A stretch of 33,123 nucleotides of DNA from Peptoniphilaceae bacterium (GCA_030152565.1 JASLJE010000041.1:1-33123); one strand, 5' to 3'. Shown: positions 22,031-30,307, counted from the first letter of the stretch. Notes: generated by a model not told the origin, from the sequence alone. Made by a program: numbers and translations.

Positions 22031-23614
22031 CTAAAATCTTGTATATACTTTTATACCATTATAGTAACTGTCCATAATCCTTCTTATAGACTCTTCAGTA
22101 ATATCTTCTCCCAAAATTTCTTCATTTATTTCATAACGATTTACCTTGTCTATCTTAACCCACTCCAGCCCTAGTCCAGGTGTATAGGATTTTAAGAATG
22201 TAAAGAGGTTTTTCTCTGTAGATATTATATTTTCAACAAATATATCTTCATCTTCCATTCTTATTTTAAGGTCCCTACCGAATTCGTCTACACATACTTG
22301 GGCCATCATATTAGAGGATACCTTGATAGATGCCATTATAAACTTATCATCAGGTATCATATAGGAATATATCCTCTTATAGGTTATAGGGCAGAACCTA
22401 GTTATTTGTTCTATGTTTTCCTGCCACTTACCATAGGTCTTCAACTTGGATAACTTTTCCATTAATTCTTCACTATAATCGTCTATATCTCTTACATTTT
22501 TTACCAAGTCCATCCTAATATGATAGACTCTTATTTTATCGTAAATTTCATTGACTAAACTAACCTTATTAAGGCCTACTCCAACCACATAATATCTTCC
22601 CTTATTGGCTATATTATAGATGGGTAGAAAAACTATCCTCTCTGTTGCCTCTTCAAAATCTACCTGGGTATCTATCTGGCAAATAGTCCTTCTATTTAAA
22701 AACTTTTCCAGCTTATACATATTATTTTGTAAATTCATATCACTAGAAAAAGAATTTAATAGTTTTTCCAACTCCATATCTCTTTCATTTTTTATCTTAG
22801 GATCCAAGCTTATAAGATTGTTCTTGGTTAAGATACAATCTATCTTTTTCATAAGCTTACGCATATCTTCTGGGTTTACAAATTGATTGGTTAAAATACT
22901 GTTTTTTATTAAGATAGCCTCCCTATCGGTAATGGCTGTCTCTGAGTAAAATACCAACCTATTATCCTCTTCCTCAGCCTTGACAACAAAGCCGTGGTTG
23001 TAGAAGATTTGTTCACCTTCATACTCAATTCCCCTATAGCTGTCGATTCTTGAATAATAATCACTGCTGGTATCTCCTGACTTTTCATAGTAGATATTTT
23101 GAGTCATTTGATCCAGGTAGTTCATATACTCTATGTAGTCCAATAAGAAATTCTTAAGAGTATTCACATTCTTATGATAGGGTAGGTTAAATTGTATTAG
23201 GTAATTATTTATCTCTGTTACTGTTAATTTATTTTCCTTGGAAGAAAACATGCTTAAGACAAACAAGGAGTTAAAGTTTATAAATACCTTGTTTGTAGGA
23301 ACTTCCAATTCTCTTTCTTCTATAATTTTTATCTTTATAAAATAAAATATTTCTTCTAAAGTATAGGGTTCCTTATCTATAATATCAAAAATATTTTGCC
23401 CCCTAAATCCAAACTTTACCTTGTAGAGTTTCTCTCCCTCACTTGAATCTAGACCGAATAAAATATCTTGAAAGTCTTCATCTTCCAATATTTCCATCAC
23501 ATCCACTTTGGAAATATTGTCATCTAAAACATCTTTAATATCAATAATATAAAGTCCTTCAAGGTACTTCTTTTTTATTTTCTCCAATAAATAGTCTCTC
23601 GCTGTCTGAGTCAT
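22031..23614 (-). CDS. Large WYL-like protein without a recognisable DNA-binding domain
   Basis: 527 residues from the ATG at 23614, seven bases after AAGGA (an ATG at 23629 has no such site). The N-terminal 200 residues are helical and unassigned. The middle has TDREAILIKNSILTNQFVNP, like the helical lead-in of WYL regulators, then about 330-400 RIVFLPIYNIANKGRYYVVGV with KIRVYHIRMDLVKNVR, which follows the WYL beta-barrel pattern, and a late segment VDEFGRDLKIRMEDEDIFVENII similar to the WCX extension. WYL domains sense nucleic acids or nucleotides and usually sit behind an HTH, which I cannot see. It heads a unit with pip and DUF296. Confidence in the domain call is moderate. Confidence 0.65.
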   Translation of the reverse strand: MTQTARDYLLEKIKKKYLEGLYIIDIKDVLDDNISKVDVMEILEDEDFQDILFGLDSSEGEKLYKVKFGFRGQNIFDIIDKEPYTLEEIFYFIKIKIIEERELEVPTNKVFINFNSLFVLSMFSSKENKLTVTEINNYLIQFNLPYHKNVNTLKNFLLDYIEYMNYLDQMTQNIYYEKSGDTSSDYYSRIDSYRGIEYEGEQIFYNHGFVVKAEEEDNRLVFYSETAITDREAILIKNSILTNQFVNPEDMRKLMKKIDCILTKNNLISLDPKIKNERDMELEKLLNSFSSDMNLQNNMYKLEKFLNRRTICQIDTQVDFEEATERIVFLPIYNIANKGRYYVVGVGLNKVSLVNEIYDKIRVYHIRMDLVKNVRDIDDYSEELMEKLSKLKTYGKWQENIEQITRFCPITYKRIYSYMIPDDKFIMASIKVSSNMMAQVCVDEFGRDLKIRMEDEDIFVENIISTEKNLFTFLKSYTPGLGLEWVKIDKVNRYEINEEILGEDITEESIRRIMDSYYNGIKVYTRF

Positions 23615-23639
23615 AATTCCATCCTTCATCTAATTATTA

Positions 23640-23682
23640 ATATTTCCTCATATTTCCCGTCATAGGTCATAATAATATTTCC
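23640..23682. repeat. Three copies of ATATTTCC before the WYL-like gene
   Basis: ATATTTCC at 23640-23647, 23650-23657 and 23675-23682, the first two exactly 10 bp apart. They fill the short space between yvcK and the WYL-like gene, and could be binding sites for a regulator, though AT-rich chance repeats are possible. Confidence 0.4.
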
Positions 23683-23692
23683 ATACGAGCAA

Positions 23693-24679
23693 TTATAAAA
23701 TCGAAATTAATTTTTCGCTTAATTTCTCACAATCATGTCTTATTAAGTTATGTTCATCTATAAATACCAGATCTTCTTTTACTATTTCAATATTGTTTTC
23801 CAATAAATATCTTATGTCTTCTTCTAAAAGCTCTACCTGCTTTTGATTTTCTTCCTGGTAATTTCTTAAGTATTTTTCATCTATTTCTTTATCATTTATT
23901 ATAACTGTATCAACTATCTTATCACTGTGGTCCACAATGGCCCTCACGTGTTCTGCTACGCTATAGCCTTCTGTCTCTCCTACCTGAGTCATTATATTAG
24001 ATACGTAAACCACCTTGGCTGGAGATTTTTTTATGGCATCTACTATGCCATCTACCAATAGATTGGGAATAACTGATGTGTAAAGACTGCCTGGCCCTAA
24101 GACAATCATGTCAGCCTGACTAATTTCTTCTAGTACATCTGGAAGTGGATAGGTAAGTTCTGGTTCCACCCATATTTCCTCTATTCTGGCCCTCCTCTTA
24201 AAGGCTTCCTCTGGTATCTTAGATTCTCCCTTAACTATAAAGCCATCTGATAGTCTGGCTACTAGATTCACATCTGCCAGAGTTACCGGTAGGACCTTAC
24301 CAGTTATAGAAAGAACATTACTAAGTTCCTTAATAGACTTTTCAAAGCTGCCAGTTATTTCATGCATGGCTGTTATAAAGAGGTTACCAAAGCTATGGCC
24401 CTCCAATTGCCCCCTGTCAAACCTATACTTTAATAGGTCTTCCATTATGGGTTGGGTATTGGATAAGGCTATCAAGCAGGCCCTAATATCTCCAGGTGCA
24501 ATTATTCCATATTCATTTCTCAGTTTGCCAGTGCTTCCTCCATCGTCAGCGACTGTTATAATAGCTGTTATATCTTCTGTTTGTTTTTTTAATCCATACA
24601 GGAGGTTTGAGACCCCAGTTCCCCCACCGATTACTACAATCTTGGGCTGTGGCCAAATTTTTGTTTTTATTTTTGTCAT
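23693..24679 (-). CDS. yvcK: YvcK/CofD-like gluconeogenesis factor
   Basis: YvcK binds UDP-sugars and is needed for growth on gluconeogenic carbon sources and for cell-wall homeostasis; it is related to the lactyl-phosphate transferase CofD. With the start at 24679 the protein has 328 residues, as expected. Motifs are VVIGGGTGVSNLLYGLK, VADDGGSTGKLRNEYG, PGDIRACLIALS, GHSFGNLFITAM, LVARLSDG, VLGPGSLYTSVIPNLLV and YVSNIMTQVGETEGY. The ribosome binding site GAGGGGGG is unusually G-rich. The open frame extends 29 more codons, but those have an atypical Ile/Tyr composition and no site. Its normal partners rapZ and whiA are absent on both sides. Confidence 0.95.
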   Translation of the reverse strand: MTKIKTKIWPQPKIVVIGGGTGVSNLLYGLKKQTEDITAIITVADDGGSTGKLRNEYGIIAPGDIRACLIALSNTQPIMEDLLKYRFDRGQLEGHSFGNLFITAMHEITGSFEKSIKELSNVLSITGKVLPVTLADVNLVARLSDGFIVKGESKIPEEAFKRRARIEEIWVEPELTYPLPDVLEEISQADMIVLGPGSLYTSVIPNLLVDGIVDAIKKSPAKVVYVSNIMTQVGETEGYSVAEHVRAIVDHSDKIVDTVIINDKEIDEKYLRNYQEENQKQVELLEEDIRYLLENNIEIVKEDLVFIDEHNLIRHDCEKLSEKLISIL

Positions 24680-24765
24680 AATGCCCCCCTCATATTTATT
24701 ATAATATATATCAAGGTATATTAAAAATAAAGGTTTTAATATAATTATACTATTAATTTTCTCCA

Positions 24766-24796
24766 ATAAAAAAATAAACAGACCTAGCTGTTTATT
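24766..24796 (-). terminator. Terminator of the DUF898-type gene
   Basis: Nine-base stem AATAAACAG / CTGTTTATT with a 6-nt loop and a T-run on the minus strand, directly after the stop at 24797. Confidence 0.87.
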
Positions 24797-25099
24797 TTAT
24801 TGGAAAAAAGTATGCTTAGTTTTCCATTTTCTTAATTTAATTTGAACCCAAAAGCCATAAATTCCTAGAGTTATAATTGTGAAAAACCACCACTTGATCC
24901 AGTGACCGAATAATCCAACTGCTGTTCCATCAAAACGCAACCTTCTTCCCTCTATAACCGTATGACTGGCCTCCCACCTGTAAATGAGGCAATATGCCCA
25001 TGGTAGAGCTAGGCCTAGTGTTAAGACTGTAATAAGTCCGCCCAATAATCTGTACAATAATAATTCCAATAAGCCACCATCAAAATATGAATCTTTCAT
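24797..25099 (-). CDS. Small DUF898-type (YjgN-like) membrane protein
   Basis: 100 residues with two or three hydrophobic segments. The pattern SYFDGG, LITVLTLGLALPWAYCLIYRW, HTVIEGRRLRFDGT, GLFGHWIKWWFFTIITLGIY and a final W-rich basic turn matches the DUF898 repeat, in which TLGxxxPW and TLGIYxFW recur. Function unknown. AAGGAGG lies six bases before the ATG. It stands alone with promoter and terminator. Full-length DUF898 proteins can be longer, so this is a minimal form. Confidence 0.8.
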   Translation of the reverse strand: MKDSYFDGGLLELLLYRLLGGLITVLTLGLALPWAYCLIYRWEASHTVIEGRRLRFDGTAVGLFGHWIKWWFFTIITLGIYGFWVQIKLRKWKTKHTFFQ

Positions 25100-25127
25100 A
25101 TAACCTCCTTTAGTTACTTATATATAT

Positions 25128-25156
25128 ATTATACTTTAACCTTATATTTCTGCCCA
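25128..25156 (-). promoter_or_regulatory. Promoter for the DUF898-type gene
   Basis: Minus strand TGGGCA (25151-25156, four of six matches), 17-nt spacer, TATAAT (25128-25133), about 28 bases before the ATG. Confidence 0.6.
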
Positions 25157-25209
25157 TCTTGTTTATTACTTTTTTTTAACAAAACCTGTCCTTACCCTAG
25201 TAAACCACT

Positions 25210-25593
25210 TTATAGCCTCTTATAGGACTCATTTATTATCATGCCATATACTATAGGAATTAGGAAAAGATCCTCCCTATTAAAGTTTAAGCCCTTATAC
25301 CTATAGAATTGAGACATTATATAGATAACCAGGATAACAAAGGAAAAGAAGACATTTTTCACAATAAAATAATGAAATTCCTTCTTACTTTCCATGGCCC
25401 TTATTTCCCTAACTGTTCCATAGGTTCCCAAGGATAGATAAACTAGTCCAATAACTATTAAAAGACCGATAAATAAATAGTTAAATTCTTTCTCATAGGC
25501 TGTCTTTTCCAAGACTCCAGATATCTTAGATAGGGCCAAAACAGCCCATAAGCCTGCCATAATATTTAAAATCTTTTTTGTTTTTCTTATCAT
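25210..25593 (-). CDS. Small integral membrane protein of unknown function
   Basis: 127 residues from the ATG at 25593, which has GGAGG six bases upstream. The frame is open to 25656 but the extra 21 codons read through the cadA terminator hairpin, so they are not coding. About four hydrophobic segments: ILNIMAGLWAVLALSKISG, YLFIGLLIVIGLVYLSLG, IVKNVFFSFVILVIYIM, and a shorter C-terminal IPIVYGMII. No recognised family. Its position directly after the metal ATPase suggests read-through expression, not a proven link. Confidence 0.68.
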   Translation of the reverse strand: MIRKTKKILNIMAGLWAVLALSKISGVLEKTAYEKEFNYLFIGLLIVIGLVYLSLGTYGTVREIRAMESKKEFHYFIVKNVFFSFVILVIYIMSQFYRYKGLNFNREDLFLIPIVYGMIINESYKRL

Positions 25594-25621
25594 AATACCT
25601 CCACGCTCTTTTATAGGGTAA

Positions 25622-25650
25622 TAAAAAAAAGGTTGACTTGCAACCTTTTT
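25622..25650 (-). terminator. Terminator of the P-type ATPase gene
   Basis: Stem AAAAAGGTTG-CAAGT-CAACCTTTTT on the minus strand, with a T-run of eight, 24 bases after the stop at 25674. Confidence 0.9.
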
Positions 25651-25673
25651 TAACATTTTCGTTCTTTCTTTTC

Positions 25674-28445
25674 TTATTTTATTTTTTTAGACCATAGTAG
25701 TCTCATTGAATTTATAACTGCCAACAAGGCAACTCCAACATCGGCAAAGACTGCCATCCACATATTGGCTATACCCATGGCACCTAGAATTAGGACAAAT
25801 ACCTTTACTCCAAAAGTTAAAGCTATATTTTCAATTACTATCTTTCTAGTGTATTTAGCCAAGCTCATGGTAGTTGAAATCTTACTGATATCATCATTCA
25901 TGATTACAATATCTGAAGCTTCTATAGCTGCATCTGATCCAATATTTCCCATGGATATACCTACATCAGATAGGGCTAAAACTGGAGCATCATTTATACC
26001 ATCTCCTACAAAGGCTGTAACCTTACCATCAGTTTTAGATAATTCTTTGAATTTATTTACCTTGTCTTCTGGCAATAATTGGGAATAAACCTTGCTTAGA
26101 TGGAGTTTACTACCTACATAGTCTCCAATTTCCTTCTTGTCTCCTGTAAGCATGATTAATTCATCTATCCCTTGCTTGTTAAGTGATTCTACCAGGTTAT
26201 AGGACTCGTCCTTAATCTCATCTGATAGAAGTAAACTTCCTACAAACTTTCCATTTAAGGCAACATAAACCTTGGTTCCTACACCTTCTAGTTCCTTATA
26301 AGAAACCTTATTATCTCTTAACAAAAGGTCATTTCCTACTAGGATTTCATCTTCTTCCCAAAGAACCCTAACTCCCTTACCAGGAATTTCTTGGTAGGAA
26401 CCTACCTTCTTATCATCAATTTCTTTTCCATAATAAGTCTTGATTGCATTGGATATTGGGTGGTTGGAATGGGATTCACCAAAGGCTGCCCACTTTACCA
26501 CATCATCCTTGGTAAAATCTTCTTCTTCTCTTATTTCAGTTACTGTAAATACTCCCTTTGTCAAGGTTCCGGTCTTATCAAATACCATTTGGTTAACATG
26601 ATAGAAGGCTTCCAAGTGGTTACTTCCCTTAATTAAAATCCCTTCCTTAGATCCTCTACCAATTCCAGCAAAGTAGCTTAGAGGTATTGATATTAGGATG
26701 GCACAAGGACAAGATGCTACTAGAAATACTAAGGATCTATAAATCCAGTCTGTCATGGGTTCCTTAATTACTAGAGGAACCACCAGGCCTATAATTAGGG
26801 CCAAGCCTACCACTATAGGTGTATAGTATCTGGCAAATTTAGTAATAAAGTTTTCTGTATTTGACTTATGCTTATTAGATTTTTCCATAAGCTCTACAAT
26901 CTTATAGACTGTTGAGTCTTCATAGTCTTTTTCTGTTTCTATATATAGGGAATTATTTTCATTTATAGATCCTGATAGGACCCTATCCCCTTCTTTTCTA
27001 AGTTCTGGAACAGATTCTCCTGTTAATTTAGAAGTGTCCAAGTAAGAACTTCCTTCAACAATAATTCCGTCTATAGGAACTTTTTCTCCTGGCTTAACTA
27101 GGATTTTAGAGCCAACTTCTACTTCTTCTGGCAATAAAACCTCTATTCCATTTTCAGTTACCAGATTAACATAATCAGGTCTAATATCCATTAATTGTAA
27201 GATTGACCTTCTAGAGTTATCTACAGCCCTATCTTGTAGGTATTCACCCACTGAATAAAATAGCATAACAGCTGCAGCTTCCCTATATTCTCCTATGGCT
27301 GTAGCACCAATAGTTGCTATAGTCATTAGGAAGTTTTCATCTAGGAAGTTTCCCTTAGATATGTTTCTTATGGAAATTAAAATAATCTTATAACCTACTA
27401 ATAGATAGGAAGTTATCAAAAGTATTTCAGTTCCATAACCTGGCCAATTGAAGAAGGATACTCCAAATAGGATAAGAGATATTAATAAAAACACATTGTC
27501 CTTATTTATTTTCTTCTCCTTAACCTCTTGTCTTTGTTCCTTCTTATAGGCAGCCTTGGTCTTTACAACAACCTCTGGTTCCACACCTTGAATTAACTTA
27601 TTCAGGTCATTTACATTTACCTTGCTATTCTTCAAGTAAAGAGTCTTGGATGCAAAATCCACATTAGCAGCTCCACTACCATACTTTTCATTCAAGGCAT
27701 CTTCTATTTCAGCTGCACAATGGGCACAGTCTAAATTATCTAGAACATATTCTTTTTCCTTGGATTTTTTTCTTGATTTCACTTCAACTTCAGGCTCCAC
27801 ATCCTTTACTAGCTTGGCCAAGTCCTGGTCGCTAATAGTGGTGTCTGTTAAATAAAGAGTCTTGGATACAAAGTCCACATTGGCCTTGGATGATCCTAGC
27901 TTTTTATTTATAGCCTCTTCTATCTCTGCTGCACAGTGGGCACAGTCCAGATTATCTAAAGTAAATTCTCTTTCAGTTTTTTTCTTTTTTGCCCTTAAAT
28001 CAACTTCCGGTTCCACGTCCTTGACTAATTTCTTTAGCTCATCATCACTTAGACTATCATCTGTCAAGTAAAGGGTCTTGGATACAAAGTCCACATTGGC
28101 CTTGGATCCTCCAAGCTTCTTATTAACAGCTTCTTCTATCTCTGCGGCACAATGGGCACAGTCTAAATTATCTAAAGTAAACTCTCTTTCTGAAACCTTA
28201 TTATTTATAATCATTTCCTCAAAGGAAACATCTGGTTCTACTTTTCTTACAAGCTCTTTTATTTCATCCAACTCTCCATCTGAATAGTCAGCTTTAAATC
28301 TTACATAGAGAAACTTTGATAAAAAATCCATCTTTACTTCTTCTATATAAGGCAAATCATTTATTTTTTTTTCTATATCCCTTGCACAATCAGAACATTG
28401 TAGGTTTTCAAGTATATAGTTTTTTTCTCTTAATGCTCTTTCCAT
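25674..28445 (-). CDS. cadA: P1B-type heavy-metal ATPase (CadA/ZntA-like) with four N-terminal HMA domains
   Basis: Exports soft divalent metals (Zn2+, Cd2+ and possibly Pb2+) across the membrane with ATP. Of 923 residues, the first 300 are four HMA domains with Cys pairs at 17/20 (CSDC), 96/99, 168/171 and 240/243 (CAHC). After eight membrane helices come TGES (475-478), the transport motif CPC (579-581), the phosphorylated Asp623 in DKTGTLT, the HP pair at 662-663 and GDGINDAP (814-821). AIEASDIVIM near 840 favours the Zn/Cd subgroup over copper. Most relatives have one or two HMA domains. The start is 3 bases past the upstream arsR gene stop, so it is co-transcribed with an ArsR/SmtB repressor and probably metal-inducible. 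Confidence 0.95.
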   Translation of the reverse strand: MERALREKNYILENLQCSDCARDIEKKINDLPYIEEVKMDFLSKFLYVRFKADYSDGELDEIKELVRKVEPDVSFEEMIINNKVSEREFTLDNLDCAHCAAEIEEAVNKKLGGSKANVDFVSKTLYLTDDSLSDDELKKLVKDVEPEVDLRAKKKKTEREFTLDNLDCAHCAAEIEEAINKKLGSSKANVDFVSKTLYLTDTTISDQDLAKLVKDVEPEVEVKSRKKSKEKEYVLDNLDCAHCAAEIEDALNEKYGSGAANVDFASKTLYLKNSKVNVNDLNKLIQGVEPEVVVKTKAAYKKEQRQEVKEKKINKDNVFLLISLILFGVSFFNWPGYGTEILLITSYLLVGYKIILISIRNISKGNFLDENFLMTIATIGATAIGEYREAAAVMLFYSVGEYLQDRAVDNSRRSILQLMDIRPDYVNLVTENGIEVLLPEEVEVGSKILVKPGEKVPIDGIIVEGSSYLDTSKLTGESVPELRKEGDRVLSGSINENNSLYIETEKDYEDSTVYKIVELMEKSNKHKSNTENFITKFARYYTPIVVGLALIIGLVVPLVIKEPMTDWIYRSLVFLVASCPCAILISIPLSYFAGIGRGSKEGILIKGSNHLEAFYHVNQMVFDKTGTLTKGVFTVTEIREEEDFTKDDVVKWAAFGESHSNHPISNAIKTYYGKEIDDKKVGSYQEIPGKGVRVLWEEDEILVGNDLLLRDNKVSYKELEGVGTKVYVALNGKFVGSLLLSDEIKDESYNLVESLNKQGIDELIMLTGDKKEIGDYVGSKLHLSKVYSQLLPEDKVNKFKELSKTDGKVTAFVGDGINDAPVLALSDVGISMGNIGSDAAIEASDIVIMNDDISKISTTMSLAKYTRKIVIENIALTFGVKVFVLILGAMGIANMWMAVFADVGVALLAVINSMRLLWSKKIK
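27534..28181 (-). repeat. Three tandem 216-bp units encoding HMA domains 2-4
   Basis: Units at about 27966-28181, 27750-27965 and 27534-27749. CxxC pairs recur exactly every 72 codons (Cys96, 168, 240). Units two and three are nearly identical in DNA as well as protein (shared DNLDCAHCAAEIEEA, SKANVDFVSKTLYLT and VKDVEPEV), while the last is more diverged. This is recent in-frame tandem duplication; the first HMA (C17) is an older, different copy. Confidence 0.9.
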
Positions 28446-28448
28446 AAT

Positions 28449-28793
28449 TTACCTCTCTCTAATGTGAGTTAATCCCACCTTCATAATAGACTTAATATGG
28501 TCGTCGTCTAATGAATAATAAATCATCTTCCCATCCCTTCTAGTCTTTACTAACCTATTGGTTTTCAAAACACTAAGCTGATGGGAGATAGCTGATTGCG
28601 TCATATTTAATAAATATGATATATCTCCTACACACAATTCTTCTATTTCTAAGGCTGCCAGTATTCTCATTCTTGTAGAATCTGCAAAGACCTTAAAAAA
28701 GTCTGCCAATTCATATAGATCCTCCTGGGATGAAATATTTTCATTAACATTTTTTACCCTGTCTAAATCTACTATATTTTGATTATCATCCAT
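28449..28793 (-). CDS. ArsR/SmtB family metal-responsive repressor, zinc type
   Basis: 114 residues from the ATG at 28793, which has GGAGGT at the right distance; the frame is open to 28868, but that start would lie in the promoter. The winged helix is DLYELADFFKVFADSTRMRIL, ELCVGDISYLLNMTQSAIS and VKTRRDGKMIYYSL (cited for location). The C-terminal helix keeps Asp-x-His (DDH), then His eleven residues later and Glu three after that, exactly the alpha-5 Zn site of SmtB and CzrA. The alpha-3 site of CadC is incomplete: ELCVGD has one Cys where CadC has two. Inference: a Zn(II)-sensing repressor of the adjacent ATPase, released by metal. Confidence 0.93.
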   Translation of the reverse strand: MDDNQNIVDLDRVKNVNENISSQEDLYELADFFKVFADSTRMRILAALEIEELCVGDISYLLNMTQSAISHQLSVLKTNRLVKTRRDGKMIYYSLDDDHIKSIMKVGLTHIRER

Positions 28794-28807
28794 TTTTTTA
28801 CCTCCAT

Positions 28808-28840
28808 CATATGTACGATTGCTCATATGTTCATATATAA
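28808..28840 (-). promoter_or_regulatory. Candidate operator of the ArsR repressor
   Basis: Three ATATG-containing elements occur between the -10 and the start codon: ATATGAAC, ATATGAGC and, inverted-like, GTACATAT. SmtB/CadC-type operators are AT-rich imperfect dyads of this kind overlapping the promoter. The exact symmetry is weak, so limits are approximate. Confidence 0.5.
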
Positions 28841-28868
28841 TATTAAGCTCATTTCCTCTCTTTGTCAA
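28840..28868 (-). promoter_or_regulatory. Promoter of the arsR-cadA operon
   Basis: Minus strand TTGACA (28863-28868, perfect), 17-nt spacer, TAATAT (28840-28845). The -35 begins right after the T-tail of the symporter terminator. Confidence 0.78.
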
Positions 28869-28877
28869 GTTTAAAAT

Positions 28878-28906
28878 GAAAAATCTCCGGCCTAAACCAG
28901 AGATTT
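28878..28906 (-). terminator. Terminator of the tcyP-like gene
   Basis: Stem AAATCTCTGG / CCGGAGATTT (one T-G wobble) with a TTTAGG loop and TTTTT on the minus strand, ten bases after the stop at 28916. Confidence 0.85.
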
Positions 28907-28915
28907 TAATCTTTT

Positions 28916-30307
28916 TTATTTACTATTAAATTTATCCATATCCATATGGCCTTCCCACTTGTCAACAACAACTGCACTAACCATAGATCCGGTAACATTT
29001 AACATGGTCCTTCCCATATCTATAATAGGGTCTATTCCAAATACTGCCCCTATTCTATCAAAATATGAACCAAGTCCTATACCATTTAAGGTTACTGTTG
29101 CAGCAACTGTTGCAGTTCCTGGAACTCCAGCAATCCCTATAGATCCTATAGTAACTACTAGGACTACTAGAAGATAAAAGGAAAAGTCTATAGGAACACC
29201 AGCACTAGCTCCCACTATAACGGCAAGCATGGCTGGGAATACTCCTGCACAACCATTCATTCCAATTGTAGTAGCCAAGGTACCTATAAAGTTTGCCGAC
29301 TGATTGGATACTCCCATCTTGTTTTCCAAGGTATCTAGAGTATAAGGAAGGGTTCCTACGCTAGATCTGGAAGAAAAGGCAAATATCATAGTTGGATAAG
29401 CCTTCTTATAGAAGGTTATAGGATTAATTCCTGCCAATAAAAGAATAAGCACATATACTATAAGCATAATGATTACTCCCAAATATAGGGCTAGGATAAA
29501 TCCTATAACTCCCTTAATAGCTTCTATCCCATTAGATATTATAGTGTTGGCCACTAGGGCAACTATGGCATAGGGCATTAATTTAATTACATTTATTAAT
29601 ACACTATTGGTAACAGTCTTTAAAGACTCTAATAAGTCTATAAAAGGTTTTATTTTATCTGGTTTTTTAACAGCTAGAAACTTACTTGCCCTGGCAAATA
29701 AAACAGATATTATAACTACTGATACAATGGCACCATTGTTTGAAAAAGTTTGTCCAATATTTCTAGGTATTAAATCTCCAAAAAACTGTGGAAAACTTTG
29801 AGCAGCTATCTCTGTCAGTCTATCACCTTGGTTTTCAGATATGGCTCCAGCCAAACTACTATTGGTTAAGTTAAATAAGTTTACAACTAAAATCCCCACC
29901 ATGGCAGAAATAGCTGTTGTTCCCAAAAGTAAAAGAAAAGTCTTCATGGTAAACTTTTTTACATTATCTACCTTTAAATCCATAACCACAAAGAAAATGG
30001 AAAGAAAGACTAGAGGAACTGCTAGAAGTTGGATTAATTTAACAAAACTTCCTCCTACCAAAGTCATCCAAACTGATATTTCAGACCTACCAAACTCTAT
30101 ATAGTTCGGATTTGATCCAAAGATTAGGTCTATTCCAACTCCAATTATCAGACCAAATACTAGCCCTAATAACATCCTGCTAGAAAAAGAGTATTTCTTC
30201 TTACTAGCCTTTAAAACGAATATGGATATTATTAAGATTGCTAGTGCTAATAAAGTTGGTAAAGTACTAATCTTTAAAAAATTATTTAAAAATGCATTTT
30301 CAATCAT
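28916..30307 (-). CDS. tcyP: TcyP-like sodium/proton-coupled L-cystine symporter (DAACS family)
   Basis: 463 residues, the exact size of B. subtilis TcyP, with eight or more membrane helices and the re-entrant loops of the dicarboxylate/amino-acid:cation symporter fold. The signature AFSSRSSVGTLPYTLDTL is the TcyP version of the serine-rich hairpin, followed by ANFIGTLATTIGMNGCAGVFP and IGIAGVPGTATVAATVTLN (substrate and cation site). GltP-type glutamate carriers read differently at these places. GGGAGG is nine bases before the ATG. It lies between the AraC fusion gene and the metal operon, each separated by a terminator. Cystine uptake suits an anaerobe needing cysteine. Confidence 0.88.
   Translation of the reverse strand: MIENAFLNNFLKISTLPTLLALAILIISIFVLKASKKKYSFSSRMLLGLVFGLIIGVGIDLIFGSNPNYIEFGRSEISVWMTLVGGSFVKLIQLLAVPLVFLSIFFVVMDLKVDNVKKFTMKTFLLLLGTTAISAMVGILVVNLFNLTNSSLAGAISENQGDRLTEIAAQSFPQFFGDLIPRNIGQTFSNNGAIVSVVIISVLFARASKFLAVKKPDKIKPFIDLLESLKTVTNSVLINVIKLMPYAIVALVANTIISNGIEAIKGVIGFILALYLGVIIMLIVYVLILLLAGINPITFYKKAYPTMIFAFSSRSSVGTLPYTLDTLENKMGVSNQSANFIGTLATTIGMNGCAGVFPAMLAVIVGASAGVPIDFSFYLLVVLVVTIGSIGIAGVPGTATVAATVTLNGIGLGSYFDRIGAVFGIDPIIDMGRTMLNVTGSMVSAVVVDKWEGHMDMDKFNSK

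Noticed and set aside
24680..24766. N-terminal extension of YvcK
   Set aside because: The extension has Ile/Leu/Tyr-rich low-complexity content, lies in the AT-rich promoter region, and the GAGGGGGG site points to the ATG at 24679.
25594..25656. N-terminal extension of the membrane protein after the ATPase
   Set aside because: It would translate the ATPase terminator hairpin; GGAGG favours the ATG at 25593.
27646..28287. Three evenly spaced plus-strand open frames, each 69 codons, opposite the ATPase gene
   Set aside because: They are the antisense image of the HMA repeat units (216-bp period) with no ribosome binding site; not genes.
28794..28868. N-terminal extension of the ArsR repressor
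   Set aside because: The extra codons cover the TTGACA promoter and the operator-like repeats; a GGAGGT site supports the start at 28793.
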